From contig CM053142.1 of the NCBI GenBank assembly GCA_028571685.1, forward strand, positions 128,704,796-128,768,795: a stretch of 64,000 bases of DNA. The letters are read 5' to 3'. The position numbers and the translations under genes are program-made. Numbering within the stretch: the first letter of the stretch is position 1; every line of letters begins with the position of its first letter. Under the pieces are notes generated by a model, which saw only the letters and a list, made by a program, of their open reading frames with translations, was not told the DNA's origin and did no database searches. Source of the stretch: Heterohyrax brucei (Eukaryota; Chordata; Mammalia; Hyracoidea; Procaviidae). Below, in pieces: positions 48,061-59,639 of the stretch.

Positions 48061-49100
48061 TTTGTCAGTATTGCTACTCTGTCTCAATAGAGAAGATCTG
48101 AACAAACTACCGTTAGTAGAAAAGAGAATTTTGCTTCTGATCGTTGTAGGCCAGTCTGAACACTGCTCAAACTGTCTCTCTACTTCCTATCATAATAAAG
48201 ATGCAGGTACTTGACACATTTTTGTACTTAAGATATGGGATGCCATTTAATGAGTTCTGAGTTCATTAATACTAAATGGTCTGTCCATTATCACTCAATT
48301 TGTCAGTGGCAAAATAAAAATTAAAAATTTTAATAGCATTGATAGTTCAAAGATGATAAAATTATCTTCATTTGCTTCTGAGACAAATTATTCAATTATA
48401 CAATTTCCTCATGAACAACTTGCTTGTCTTATTCTCCCTGGGCTTTGTCTACTTCATCAACTTCACTACTTTTTTCCATAAATTTTTCTGAATAATTTTT
48501 CAGCTTTTAAAGTTAATTAGGATAAACAAGGAAAAGGCAATTCAACTCCACAAAATGTGAATGCTTAATTTTAAGCTGATTTTGTTGTATTATACTCAGT
48601 AGGACTCCTCCAATTTCTCTGTTAATGACGGCACTTGGCGATCACTTACAAACATCTAGAATAAAAGGAACCTTTCCTTCCATCGCTATTTGTCATTTTC
48701 ATTACTGAATTTTGGTTCTGCTTTGGGGCATTTCAATTATGCAAGTAATCATATAGCACTATACTGGATTCTGTTAGCAGTAATACCTTAGAGGAGGTCC
48801 ATTTATGATAAGTGAAACTCTCTGTCTTGGTTTCATCTGACATACAATTTTTCTTATTTTGGAATCACACTGTCAAAGCTGTAGGAGGGTACTTCCAAGC
48901 ACTTAACTGAACCACAGTGTATTTTGAAACATTGAGATTTTCATGAAATGCAATACTGAGCCAAATCAGTCAATCTTTTTTTAATGTACATATTGTTCAC
49001 ATTTTCTGGACCAGTTTTAACAGCAAGACCACATGAGAAAATCATGAATGAAAAAGTAAAATCTATCTGTAAAAGTATGTTTTGTGCTCCTTATACACAC
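48061..49100. other. Repeat-poor, AT-rich intronic stretch
   Basis: No repeat family recognised. 48540-48960 is a candidate for conserved non-coding sequence on the basis of repeat absence only. Confidence 0.4.
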
Positions 49101-49111
49101 TATCTCCATTA

Positions 49112-49160
49112 CATATATATATACACATATATATATGAATGTATAGTATAAATATATAGA
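49112..49160. repeat. (TA)n-rich tract
   Basis: Interrupted TA repeats preceding a SINE head. Confidence 0.85.
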
Positions 49161-49376
49161 GTGTCCCTGAGTAGCCCAGATGGTCAGTGTTGGGCTACTA
49201 ACTAAACGGTTAGCAGTTCAAACTCACCCAGTGGTGCCACAAAAGAAAGTACTGCTGATCTGCCTCCATGAAGACTAAGGCTATGAAAATCCTATGCAGC
49301 ACAGTTCTACTCTGAAGCACATGGTATCCTTATGAATCTGAATCTAGTCAACATCAACTGGCTTAGTTTTGGTTTT
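49161..49376 (+). repeat. AfroSINE 1 of 3 in a same-strand series
   Basis: 'gtccctgagtagcccagatg', 'ggctactaactaaacggtta' and tail 'caactggcttagttttggtt'. Followed by atatacatatata. Confidence 0.92.
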
Positions 49377-49388
49377 ATATACATATAT

Positions 49389-49590
49389 AGGAGTCCTTTG
49401 GTGGTGCAAATGGATAATGTGCTTGGCTGCTAAGGGTAAGTTTGGTAGTTGAAGTCCACTCAAAGTACCTTGAAAAAATGGCCAGGTGATTACTTCCAAA
49501 GACTAAGCCATGAAAACCCTGTCGACCACAGTTCTGTGCTGATACATATGGGTTTGCTATGAGTCAGAATCAATTCAATGGCAACTGATG
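49389..49590 (+). repeat. AfroSINE 2 of 3
   Basis: Head aggagtcctttggtggtgca and tail 'caattcaatggcaactgatg'. Followed by a (CA)n-rich tract. Confidence 0.92.
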
Positions 49591-49625
49591 GATACACACA
49601 CACAACACAAACACTCATATACAGA

Positions 49626-49787
49626 ATCTTCTTGGTGCAGTAGTTACGAGTTTAGATGCTAACCAAACAGTTGGCAGTTCAAAGTTGGCACTCCTTAGAA
49701 ACACTATGGGGCAGTTCTACTCCACACTATAGGGTAGCTATGAGTCAGAATTGACTCACTGGCAATGAATCTGGTTTGGTTTTTGGG
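49626..49787 (+). repeat. AfroSINE 3 of 3
   Basis: 'cttcttggtgcagtagttac' and tail 'gactcactggcaatgaatct'. Followed by acacacacatacatatat. Confidence 0.93.
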
Positions 49788-50127
49788 TACACACACATAC
49801 ATATATGATGTGTACATCTCATATATATTTATTACATAAATACATTATATATCTACTCATGAGCATTACCAGTAAAAAAATAAATACAAACATAAGAACC
49901 AGAAGGACTCCTTAGTATCAAGACACATCTTCTGATCTATCCTATCTGGAAAGATATAATGGGCAGAAGTTAGAGAACACTGTCTTTCTCCCAGTGACTT
50001 CCTGCTGAGCCCAGGAATGACCAGGAACTCGGAGCCAATGTCAAGAACCAAGATGGTAGGTATGAGGCTTTAGTAAATTTCTAGAAACTCGAACATTCAG
50101 GAAATACATGCAAAACTTATCCTTAAG

Positions 50128-50314
50128 AAACCAAACCAAACCTGTTGCTGTTGAGTCAATTCTGATCCATAGCAACCCTATAAGACAGAGTAGAAATGCC
50201 CCATATGGTTCCCAGGCAGACTGCCACATCTTTCTCCTGTGCAGGCTGGTGGATTTGAACCATAGACCTTTCAACTGGCAGCTGAATGACTAACTGTGAC
50301 AACAGGGGTCCTTC
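50128..50314 (-). repeat. AfroSINE, longer variant, antisense
   Basis: 'gctgttgagtcaattctgat', 'actgccacatctttctcctg' and reversed head gacaacaggggtcctt. Confidence 0.93.
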
Positions 50315-50330
50315 AAATTTGTCACTGATG

Positions 50331-50775
50331 TTTGTTGCACGCTGTTGAGTCATTCTGAGTCATAGTGATGCTATGTAAAACAGAACAAAACACTTCCTGG
50401 CCTTGCAGCATCTACACACCATTGTTGTGTTGGCATCCACTGTTGTAGCCACGGTGTCAGTCTGTCTCTTTAAAGGACTTGTTCTTTCTCCTGCTAACCC
50501 TCTACCTTACCAAGGGTCATGTCTTTCTGCATTGATGGGTCTTTCCTGATAACACGTCCAAAGTATATGAGATGAAATCTCCCATCCTTGCTTTTAAGGA
50601 GCACTCAAGCAGTCTATAGTATATTCAATCTTCTTCATCAATACCATAATTTAAAGGCATCAATTTTTCTTTGGTCTTCCTTATACACTATCAAACTTTC
50701 ACATGCATATAAAAGTGACCAAAAATATAGCTTGGGTCAGGCACATCTTAGTCCTTAGTCCTTAAGGATACACAA
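50331..50775 (-). mobile_element. RTE LINE 3' part, antisense
   Basis: 'cgctgttgagtcattctgag' (reversed tail), 'taaccctctaccttaccaag', 'cacgtccaaagtatatgaga' and 'ggtcttccttatacactatc' mirror, in reverse, the coding and 3' parts of the sense copy at 57213-57792. Confidence 0.85.
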
Positions 50776-52099
50776 ATCATTGTTCTTGGAATTCTACATT
50801 TAAGATTGCTGTATCATATCTAGATATGATGCAGAGAGATTTTAATTCAGGTTAGAAGCATAGCCTATAGGTATGAAACATATACAGTATAAGTCCATAG
50901 CTCATAGAAGAACAGTAGGTGAAAAACTAGTTTATCTCAGTGATACAAAGTGAGTAACTAATCACAGCACAGCAGAAAGTGCAGAGATAGGTACGAATAC
51001 CACTAAAATGCACTATCTACACTTCTACTCCATGAAAGAATAAGCCTACATCTTTGCATCTAGCTCTATTGAACAACTGGAGTACTGACTTCCACACAGC
51101 CCGCCTTCACATTTCTCCAGTGCATAACTGCAGCCTTTACTGGCTTCTGTTTTGCTTAAGCTTAACAAAGCATTCGATATTTATTGTGATAGAAAGAATA
51201 AACAACATATAATGGGCTATTCTGGGTCCAATAAAACTCAGATATTTGCTACTTTGACAATTAGGAATGTATTGCTTTGAAATAAGTAAAAGCATTTGTG
51301 CATTATCTGAAAAATGTCACATTTATGTAAGCGGAGGTCATAAAACTGAAATACATAAGCAACACTGGTGCTCCTCTTGTCAGCATCTTCCCTCTAGGAA
51401 ACTTTTTCAAGGGATACATTTTTATGAATTCTGAGAGATTTCAGCTAAAAATTTCCTGGGCCAAAAAGAACCATTTTGGAACCAAGTAGAAAGTTTTGCC
51501 ATTTTTGTTACATAACTACATGTTTAATTAAAAAGAAAAAAATATATTATGTTTGATAGAGAAATAGCAGAAAGCCTCAAGAAACTGTAGTTAAGCCATC
51601 TTTTCCATTTCCATTATCTTCTCTACTTTTGACCCCGGTACTTCTCATGCTGCATAGTTCTGTGCAATTGAGACAAAGTATAATGTGCAAAGACTGGACT
51701 CTGTCATTCCAGAAACCCTGAGAAGCCTTTTAGGGCAAGCTGGCCTATCTATCAAACTTACAGATGGGGGCGGGGGAGGGTACATCTACTAAATGTTGTT
51801 CTTTCACTTAGATGGAATCATGTAGCCCTATCACAGGTTTTATAAATGTCAAGGAGGCATACATTTCCCAGAGGTTTCTTTCCCCTGCCACCAGCAAAAC
51901 TAAGCAAAACTGGAAATAAGTGAGCGAAGGCAATTATTTTTCTTGTAGAGCTTTTCTTCTTCAGCTTTATAGCACTGGAATGCATTTGCGTCCTAGCATC
52001 ACATTCAAGTAATGCTTGCTGTTTCTCTGCTTCTCTCAAGCCAATCTGACTGCAAACAACTGGAAATAGGACTGTGAGCTCTTTTTGGAGGGAGTTAAC
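50776..52099. other. Unassigned intronic sequence
   Basis: No repeat recognised. A 114-codon minus-strand frame at 51818-52162 overlaps MIR sequence and has no domain; not annotated. Confidence 0.5.
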
Positions 52100-52455
52100 A
52101 TGGTAATGTGGACAGCATATGGACTTTATAATCATGAAGTGTTTGAAACTTGGTTTCTCCATAAATGGCCAAGTTACATGAATCCTCTAAGCTTCCACTT
52201 TTCCATTTCTTAAATGGGCACAATATCATTTATTTTTCAAACTTGCGAGAATTAATTGCAATGATGTGTGTAAAGACCTTGATAAACATAGCAACGTGAT
52301 GGGACAAAGTAGAACTGCCCATACTGTTTCCAAGGAGCAGGTGGTGGATTCAAACTGCTGACCATTTGTTCAACAGCTGTAGCTGTGAACTACTGCATTA
52401 CCAGGGCACCCCCGATACAGAGCACAGGCTCAATAAATTCTAGCTTCTCTATACC
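52100..52455 (+). repeat. MIR, split by an AfroSINE
   Basis: 'ttccatttcttaaatgggca' and 'gtgtgtaaagaccttgataa' left of the SINE; 'gcacaggctcaataaattct' resumes at about 52420. Confidence 0.8.
52285..52411 (-). repeat. AfroSINE inside MIR, antisense, tail lost
   Basis: 'gtagaactgcccatactgtt', 'tggattcaaactgctgacca' and reversed head gcattaccagggcaccc. Confidence 0.88.
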
Positions 52456-52740
52456 ACTGCGGTTTGGTGTGATTTCATACGCCCCTTGGGCACTGGATAA
52501 ATGATAATTGATCACATGTGATCATGTGATAAAATAAAAATGATGCGAATGGAGATAATTTAAAGCTTTGAATTTTCTTTGTGTGTGCGTAAATATATAT
52601 ATAATTATTTTTGTATAACTGCAAGTAAAAGACAGACTCCCCCAGACAATAAAGCTATTACTGTTCATATAAAATAATTTGAATTAATTTGAGATGAGTT
52701 GTGAGAGAACTAGATACAGCTCCTCAAAATCCCAGTTAAA

Positions 52741-52863
52741 TAACCCTCAAGATACACGTGAAGCATATTAATATAAAATATATCTTTAAAATGTAGCATA
52801 GTAAACCCCAAAGATACACGTGAAACCTATTAACATAAAATATATCTTTTAAGTGCAGTATAG
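52741..52863 (+). repeat. Two-unit tandem duplication, about 61 bp
   Basis: Units 52741-52801 and 52802-52863 share agatacacgtgaa and ataaaatatatctttt, with several differences, so the duplication is old. Confidence 0.85.
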
Positions 52864-53330
52864 GAAATCTTCCATGAGGCATAGCTTAGTTTCACAAACT
52901 AGACACATCAGGTGGGAAAATGCCAAGTTTTTCAGGGTACTATGATATTCTTTATTTAATTATCACTTTAATGGGGCCCTGGTGGCCCTAGAACTAATGT
53001 TCCTTGTGAAGGTGTCAGTTATGACCAGGGGGATTGACTCACCTGACATTTTATGTGTAAATATCAGTAACTGCTCAAAGCTGTTTGTCTTTGCTCCCTT
53101 AAGAGCCTCCAGTGGTGTCATTTTGCAAGCAGCTCACCTGGGAGATGCACCCTGTATCTACACCTGGAAAGTTTCCTAAGCATTGCAATTCAGTTTAGAA
53201 CTACAATTAGTAAGAGAAACAAATGAATAACAAGTCTTTCACAATCTTTAAATAATAAAAACCTACTGCTTTCCCTACTTTACGTAATAAATGGTCACAA
53301 AGGACAGGGCGGTGTCATTATCCAATTTAG

Positions 53331-53446
53331 TAACAACCATAGAAAAAAAGGACTTTCTAATTTCTTTCCATAAAATATTGTTCTAATAACAACCACAGAA
53401 AAAAAGAACTTTCTAATTTCTTTCCATAAATAAAATATTGTTCTAA
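53331..53446 (+). repeat. Two-unit tandem duplication, 56/60 bp
   Basis: Units 53331-53386 and 53387-53446 are nearly identical (shared actttctaatttctttcc); the second has an extra taaa. It looks recent. Confidence 0.93.
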
Positions 53447-53845
53447 GAAGTGAAGTGTGTCAAAAGGTGAGTGCTCTTGGGTATTATAAATCATGGCCCG
53501 GCTAGGGAGTGAGATCTGCTGGAAGGCTGCCCAAAGCACACCAATTTGTTCTCCTTTCCGGAATCACCATCAGGGTGCAATTACTTTTCACTGGATTTAG
53601 GTTTGCTCTGTACAAATATAAAATAAAATGCTTCTGCATTCTGAGTTTAAACTTCAGAAATATCCAAACTTAAAATGTAGTATAGGTAGTACCCATCTCT
53701 GGTCAGAAATCGTAAGACTCATGCCACTTTAAAATACTACCTGACCTCTACATCCTAGGCAGCTTGGCAGCAGTCATCACTTCCACTGCTGTCCTCAGAT
53801 TTACTGGAAGTCATTCCCACAGGCTCCCCACCTACCTCACTGACC

Positions 53846-53991
53846 ATGGAAACCCTGGTGGTGTAGTGGTCATCTGCTACATCTGCTGACCTCAAATCCT
53901 CCAGCTGCTCCTTGGAAACTCGATGGGGCAGTTCTGTTTTGTCCTGTAGAGTTGGTATGACTCATAACCAACTTGCCAGCAATAGGTTTGC
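53846..53991 (+). repeat. AfroSINE
   Basis: Head ggaaaccctggtggtgtagt with a small deletion near the ggcagttcaaatcc block; tail 'caacttgccagcaataggtt'. Confidence 0.93.
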
Positions 53992-54147
53992 ACTGACTGC
54001 ACCTTCTCAGGCTCCTTTGGTGTCTACCTCCCTTTCCTTTTTCAGACATACAAACAGGGATCATGTCCTGCAAATCAGATCTCTTTTTTAAACCTTCTTA
54101 TTATCTCATCAATTGTCACACCTTTAAATGCTAATGATTGTCATATT

Positions 54148-54955
54148 TTTATTGACAGCCTTGACCTCCTGCTGAGGTCCCAGACTGAGGACACACAAGA
54201 GGCTGCTTAGCACTAGTGCGTGAAAAGCCATCAATTTTAACACAATCAAAAGAGAACTGACGTCTGTCCACAACATCCCTGTTCAACCAGTTACTCAGGC
54301 CCCAGTTACCCTCAGCTATCTTGGATCCACTTCTAGCTACCTGAAGACTGCTAGCACCCCAGTCGCCATGAGTCAGCTCCGACTGGATGGCACTGGGCTG
54401 GGCAGCACCCCAGTCTAAGTTACTATCACCTCTCTGCCACAGATTCCTAAACTTGCCCACAGGACTGCTAGAGTTAGGTTTTTAAAACCTAAGAAAGCAC
54501 ATTAGGATCTGATCCTATCTATCTTCCTCACCTGGTCTTGTATCTGTCTCCTTCCCTTTCTCTTTGTTCCCCCTACAAAGCCTTCCTCCCATTCCTTGTA
54601 TATACTAAAGTCATTCTCACCTTAGAGCTTTTACTATCTGCCTCTGCTTGGAATATTATTCCCCTAAATCACTGAATGAGTAGTTCCTTCTCATTAGCCC
54701 AGTCTTGGTAAAATGTCACTTCTTCCTCATTGAGCATTTTTTCTCAAACTTCTCTTGCCTATCATTTTCTATTTATTGCTTTATTTTCACTTTCTTCCCA
54801 ACACTTAGCACCATTTGAAATTATTATTTACTTTCTTGTTTAGCGTGTTTCTCTTCCACGAGAATATAAACTCCACAAGAGCAGAAGTCATGTAAATTCT
54901 ATCTCCATGTCTTTGCAAACAGTAGTATTTGTTAGATGAATATTTTGAATGTACT
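54148..54955 (+). mobile_element. L2 LINE 3' portion
   Basis: 'tttctcttccacgagaatat', 'aaatgtcacttcttcctcat' and 'aaacagtagtatttgttaga' match the L2 3' end. The part left of about 54480 is probably L2 as well but less certain. Confidence 0.7.
54365..54403 (+). repeat. 39-bp SINE/RTE tail micro-insertion
   Basis: A piece reading gccatgagtcagctccgact and ending ggcactgggctgggc sits between two copies of AGCACCCCAGTC (54353-54364 and 54404-54415). It is only the terminal part of the SINE or RTE tail. Confidence 0.85.
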
Positions 54956-55317
54956 CATGACTGCCATATACATATGTAATGATATACACACATACACCTA
55001 TATAACAAAGTCAAACCATGACAACTGAAACATTTTATAATAGTTGAAAACAATGAAATCATGCTCTTGATCATTGAGTTCAACAAGTGGGAAAAGCTTT
55101 AGAAATTATGGTGCTAATCCCTTGTTTTGCATGTTCTGAGGCTTAGCGAGGGGCAGCAAGCTGACAAAACTTCACAAAGGGAGGAAGATGCAGAGTCCAG
55201 CTTGACGAAGCACCTACTGTAGAATCGAGAACAGCTGGCTATCCCCTATACACATACTACACACCAAGTGATTGTAGAGAAGCATTCACTATACAAGGAA
55301 ATCTAACATTCAGCATT

Positions 55318-55710
55318 GTGCGTGTTGTCATTGTTAGTTGTCACTGAGGTGGCTTTGATTCATGAAGGCCCTACTTATAATAGGATGAAACACTGCCTGA
55401 TTCTGTGCCATCTTCATGATCACTGTTACACATGGAGCCATCGTTACGGGAGCTGTAAAGTGACTTCCAACCTAGGACGCTCACCTTTCAGCACTATGCC
55501 AGCAATATTCTGTTGTGATTCATAAGGTCTGCATTGGTTAATTTCAGAAAGTACACTGCCACATCTTTCGTCCTAGTCTTTGTCTGTAAGCTCCACTGAA
55601 ACCTGTCCACCATGGGTGACCCTGTTGGTATCTGAAATCATAGTGGCATACTTTCCAGTATTACAGTAGCACGGCAGTAGTCACAGCACAACAAAGTGAC
55701 AGGCAGGTGG
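55318..55710 (-). repeat. AfroSINE-type repeat, long tRNA-Gly-linked variant, probable
   Basis: 'ttgttagttgtcactgaggt', 'ctgattctgtgccatcttca', 'aagctccactgaaacctgtc' and 'cagcacaacaaagtgacagg' fit the longer afrotherian SINE type. The terminal tRNA-Gly-like segment is missing. Confidence 0.65.
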
Positions 55711-55987
55711 TGGTACTCTGCATATCAAGTAAAAATACAGCTTTAAATCATACCTTTGATTTACCTTAAATGAATAGCTAGTACTCCTAATAAATGATGA
55801 AGTTCTACCTAACAACTTGCATTGAAATGTAGAAGAACTTTTCAGGGAGAACTGAATGACACGTGTCTGTTAAAAACAGAATCGAGAAAGTTTTGACTCA
55901 CACAGTTTCTCTCAATAAGTATCCCTAAATATCACTTCCAAACACTTGCACAGCTGCCTCTCATTATTTCGGTGGCCTTTGTTAAGA

Positions 55988-56152
55988 GGGAAACCCTGGT
56001 GGCACAGTGGTTAAGTGCTGCTAGCTGCTAACCAAAAAGTCACCAGTTCAAATCCACCAGGTGCTCCCTGGAAACTCTATGGAGCAGTTCTACTCTGTCC
56101 TATAGGGTTGCTATGAGTTGGAACACACTAAATGACAATGGGTTTCGTTAGT
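55988..56152 (+). repeat. AfroSINE, near full length
   Basis: Head ggaaaccctggtggcacagt, 'agttcaaatccaccaggtgc' and 'ttgctatgagttggaacaca'. Confidence 0.96.
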
Positions 56153-56508
56153 TAGGGGAGGTAATGATTTACCTAATGCAGCCCTCTTGACTACCCACTT
56201 CTTTCCTGGAAATTGACAGAGGAGTGGACCACTTTCAATTTTTGAGTCTTAATAATTTTATTTTTAATAAAATATGCTGACATGAGGTTACTAAAATTAC
56301 AGAACATTTTAAATATTTACACTGAATAAATTAATATTTTAACACTCTAAAAAAGTGTCTTGCAGTTATAGGATTCATTTTAAAAAGTGTTTATTCTGAG
56401 TGTACTACATGGTCTGTGATCTACTGGTGGGACACACATTGTCAAGTTGTAAGATAAATCCCTACTGTGTACAATGCAGTCCATGAATCTCTGAGGCAGC
56501 TGTAAGAC
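56153..56508. other. Unassigned AT-rich intronic sequence
   Basis: No gene or repeat recognised. Confidence 0.5.
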
Positions 56509-56666
56509 TGTGCCCACTGCTGTCAAGTCAGAGTAACCCTGTAGCAATCCTACAGGACAGAGTAGAACTGTCCCATAAAATTTCCAAGGAGCATTTGGTC
56601 AATTCGAACTGCTGATCTTTTGGTTAGCAGCTATAGTTCTTAACCATTATGCCACCAGGGTTTCCA
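56509..56666 (-). repeat. AfroSINE, antisense
   Basis: 'aattcgaactgctgatcttt' and reversed head tgccaccagggtttcc. Confidence 0.95.
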
Positions 56667-56688
56667 TGATGGGTATATATATTGGAAA

Positions 56689-56905
56689 AAAAAACAAAAC
56701 CAAAAAAACTTGTTACTTCTGAGCCAATTCCAGCTCACAGTGACCCTTATAGGACAGAGTAGAACTGAACCCTAGGGTTTCTAAGATTGTAAACTTTTAT
56801 GGAAGCAGACTGTCACATCTTTCTACCATGCAGCATTGGGTATGGTTGAACCACTGACCCTGTGGTTAGCAGCTGAGTGCTTAGTCACTGTACCACTACA
56901 GCTTC
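56689..56905 (-). repeat. AfroSINE, longer variant, antisense
   Basis: 'ctgagccaattccagctcac', 'gcagactgtcacatctttct' and decayed reversed head. Confidence 0.93.
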
Positions 56906-57212
56906 TTGTTACATGCACATCATGGTAAATGCCTAAATTTGACGTTCTTGGAGAACGTGAGACCTGGGCTAAGTGTCTCTGCTAGTCTCCATGACAGACC
57001 TGTTGTTGTTTGGCACTATAACAAATATAAAAGGTAAAGGAAGGAACAAACCTTTCGGGGTCCAGAAGTTTCAAATCCATGAACCAGACAAGCAAAAAAA
57101 AAGTGATCAGCCACCTTTATCTCTCTCAGCTCACTACTACTGATTACCCAGGGAAAAATGAGCAGGTGTTTGGAATTTACAATTATTGTGCCTAATATGT
57201 CTGCTCAGTGCC
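56906..57212. other. Unassigned intronic sequence
   Basis: No gene or repeat recognised before the RTE copy. Confidence 0.5.
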
Positions 57213-57792
57213 CTTGTAAGCAGCAGTCAAGAAATCAACAGATGCACTGCATTGAGAAAATCTGCTACAAAGGACTTCTTCTAAGTATTCGAAAGTAAGG
57301 ATGCCACCTTGAAGACTAAAATGTGCCTGACCCAAGCCATGGTATTTTCAATCACATCATATGCATGTGAAAGCTGGACCATGAACAGAGAAGACAGAAG
57401 AAGAATTGATGCCTTTGAAATGTGGTGTTGGAGAAGAATGTTAAATGTACCGAGGACTGCCAAAAGAACAAACAGATCTGTTCTGGAAGAAGTACAATCA
57501 GAGTGCTCTTTGGAAGCAAAGATAGCAAGACTGTGTCTTACATACTTTGGACACGTAGTCAGGAAAGATCTGTCCCTGGAGAAGAACATCATGCTTGGTA
57601 GAGTGGAGGGTCAGTGAAAAAGAGGAAGACCCTCGACGAGATGCACTGACACAGTGGCCGCAGCAATGGGCCTAAGGATAAAAATGACTGTGAACATGGC
57701 CCAAGACCAGGCAATGTTTCGTTCTGTTGTTCATAGGGTTGCTATGAGTCAGAACCGACTCGATGGCATGAAACAACAACAACAACAATTTG
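57213..57792 (+). mobile_element. RTE LINE 3' part with intact C-terminal frame
   Basis: An open frame at 57309-57617 (102 codons) contains YACESWTMNREDRRRIDAF, then a cysteine-tryptophan block and GRVEGQ. This is the C-terminal region of RTE/BovB-type ORF2, after the reverse transcriptase. A stop follows GRVEGQ, where the family usually continues. The 3' end 'gagtcagaaccgactcgatg' and (aac)n tail are kept. Confidence 0.93.
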
Positions 57793-57847
57793 TCTGCTCT
57801 GGGATGGCCAAGTCCTGACACATACAATCCAGACATACATAGAAATA

Positions 57848-58218
57848 GATGTCTTATGCTGTTATAACAGAAATACCACAAGTGGGTGGCTTTAACAAAG
57901 AGATGGTAATTTTCTCATAGTTTAGGAGGCTAGAAATCTGAATTCAAGTCACTTGTTCTACAAAGAGGCTCTTTTTGTGGGCTCTGGGGAAAAATCTTTG
58001 TCCAGGGTTCTGTGTGACATCTATCTTCCTCTCACTTGTGCTTGGTTCTCTGGGTGCCTAATCTACTCTGTTATACCTCAACAGTGATTAGCTTTAAGAC
58101 ATACAGTGCACTGATATGATCTCATTAACATAACAAAGAAACCTTTATCATCAAATGGGATTACATCCACAGGAATAAGGGTAAGGATTTGCAACACATA
58201 CTTTTTGGGGAAACCATA
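57848..58218 (-). mobile_element. MaLR-type LTR, antisense
   Basis: 'gctgttataacagaaatacc', 'gggtggctttaacaaagaga' and 'aggattgcaacacatactt'-like end (aggatttgcaacacatactt) match the antisense family pattern. Confidence 0.7.
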
Positions 58219-58380
58219 ACAGCAAGACACCTTTTTACTAGAATAAATACCTAAAGTCCTTACTGCGGCTGAAGAAACTTCAGTTGGTTCTGGAGAGGTG
58301 AGTCATACCAGACAGGAAGAAGGGAAACCTAATTGATTTCCTCACTAGCTAGGAAGCAACTTCAGACTTTACAGACAGGT

Positions 58381-58433
58381 GGGAAGGGTGAGTGTGTATG
58401 TGTTTGTGTGTGTGTGCATGTGTGAGTATGTGT
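58381..58433. repeat. (GT)n-rich microsatellite
   Basis: Interrupted TG repeat with single-base variants. Confidence 0.9.
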
Positions 58434-58594
58434 GGTACCACCACTGCCAATGAGTCAGTTCCAACTCACAGTGATCCTATAATAGGACAGAGTAGAATTG
58501 CCACGTAGCATATACAAGAGTAGCTGGTGGATTCGAGCTACCCACATTTTGGCTAGTAGGCAAGCATTTAAATCACTGTGCCACTAGAGCTCTG
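58434..58594 (-). repeat. AfroSINE, antisense
   Basis: 'gccaatgagtcagttccaac', 'ggtggattcgagctacccac' and reversed head gccactagagctctg. Confidence 0.92.
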
Positions 58595-59218
58595 TGTGTG
58601 GTAGAGGGATATATAACCGAGTTCCCTTTCAACTGTAGAAAATCGCCGCCATAGTGGGACTGGGAAGAAACTAAGCCTCAATAATCCCAAAGACCCTAAG
58701 TCAGATCTGGCTGCTTTCTCCACAAACCAAAGAGAAGATGCTCATAAATTACTGTGATGGTGGTCCTGTTCATCTTTTTAGTGACATTATCTATCTAATA
58801 GCTTCAGTTCTTAATTGATTTTATAAGAATGATGTTTAATCAAGGCTAATGACATCACGGAACTTAAATCACCACATGAATTAATTTAGCAATATGAATG
58901 CTCCATCACATTCTCTCTCTGTGTCTCTCAATATTAACTAGAATCATTTCCCAAAGAAAGTGGAAGTCTCAGGGATGAAATGGATACCTCACTTTCCATC
59001 CATGTTGGATATATTCCAAGTACTTGACAGGCTCAGAGAGACTGGTTCCAGTTAGAGATGAGTTTCCATAATGCATCCTAATCCAAGATATTTACATATA
59101 CTTGATTTTAACACATCATAAACCAAAATCTGGTAGAAAAATATGCTCCTAATATCCACAAAAAATTCACAGAAAAGGAAATACAGATGGCTCTTAAAAG
59201 AAAATAGTCAACTTCACT
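58595..59218. other. Unassigned intronic sequence
   Basis: No gene or repeat recognised. Confidence 0.5.
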
Positions 59219-59601
59219 GTCATGAATTGAATTGCATCCCCAAACAACGTGTTTTAAAACCTAACCTAAATGCCTGTGGTTAGAACCCCATTTGGGAATG
59301 GGCTGTCATTATATTAATAAGACAACATCAATATAGGGTATACCTTGAGTCAACCTCTTTTGAGATAGAAGAGACTGAATGCAAATTAGCAAGCAGAGAT
59401 GGGGGAAGAGAAATACCAAGCCACATAAAGACTGCCCAGGAGCCGAAGTGCAGAGACAATGACCTTTCTCCAGATCCAGCAAAGAGGGAAAGCCATCCCA
59501 TAGAGCTGGTACATGAATCTAGACTTTTGGCCTCCTCAAATGTGAGAAAATTTTGTTTGTTACAGCCCCTTCTATTACAGCAGCACTAGATAACTAAGAT
59601 A
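59219..59601 (+). mobile_element. MaLR-type LTR
   Basis: Starts gtcatgaattgaattgcatc and ends cagcactagataactaagat; 'caagcagagatgggggaaga' lies in the middle. Confidence 0.82.
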
Positions 59602-59639
59602 TTCACTCATAAAGAAAATGCAAATTAAAATACTTTAAA

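Larger units (their letters stand above)
52456..53845. other. Unassigned apart from two tandem duplications and a SINE-head trace
   Basis: The only SINE trace is gggccctggtggccct near 52974. The two tandem duplications are listed separately. Confidence 0.5.

Noticed and set aside
51818-52162. 114-codon minus-strand frame, sense to GRIP1
   Set aside because: Overlaps MIR sequence, no acceptor/donor pair and no domain; not an exon.
57309-57617. 102-codon frame as a possible cellular gene
   Set aside because: It is the C-terminal piece of an RTE ORF2.
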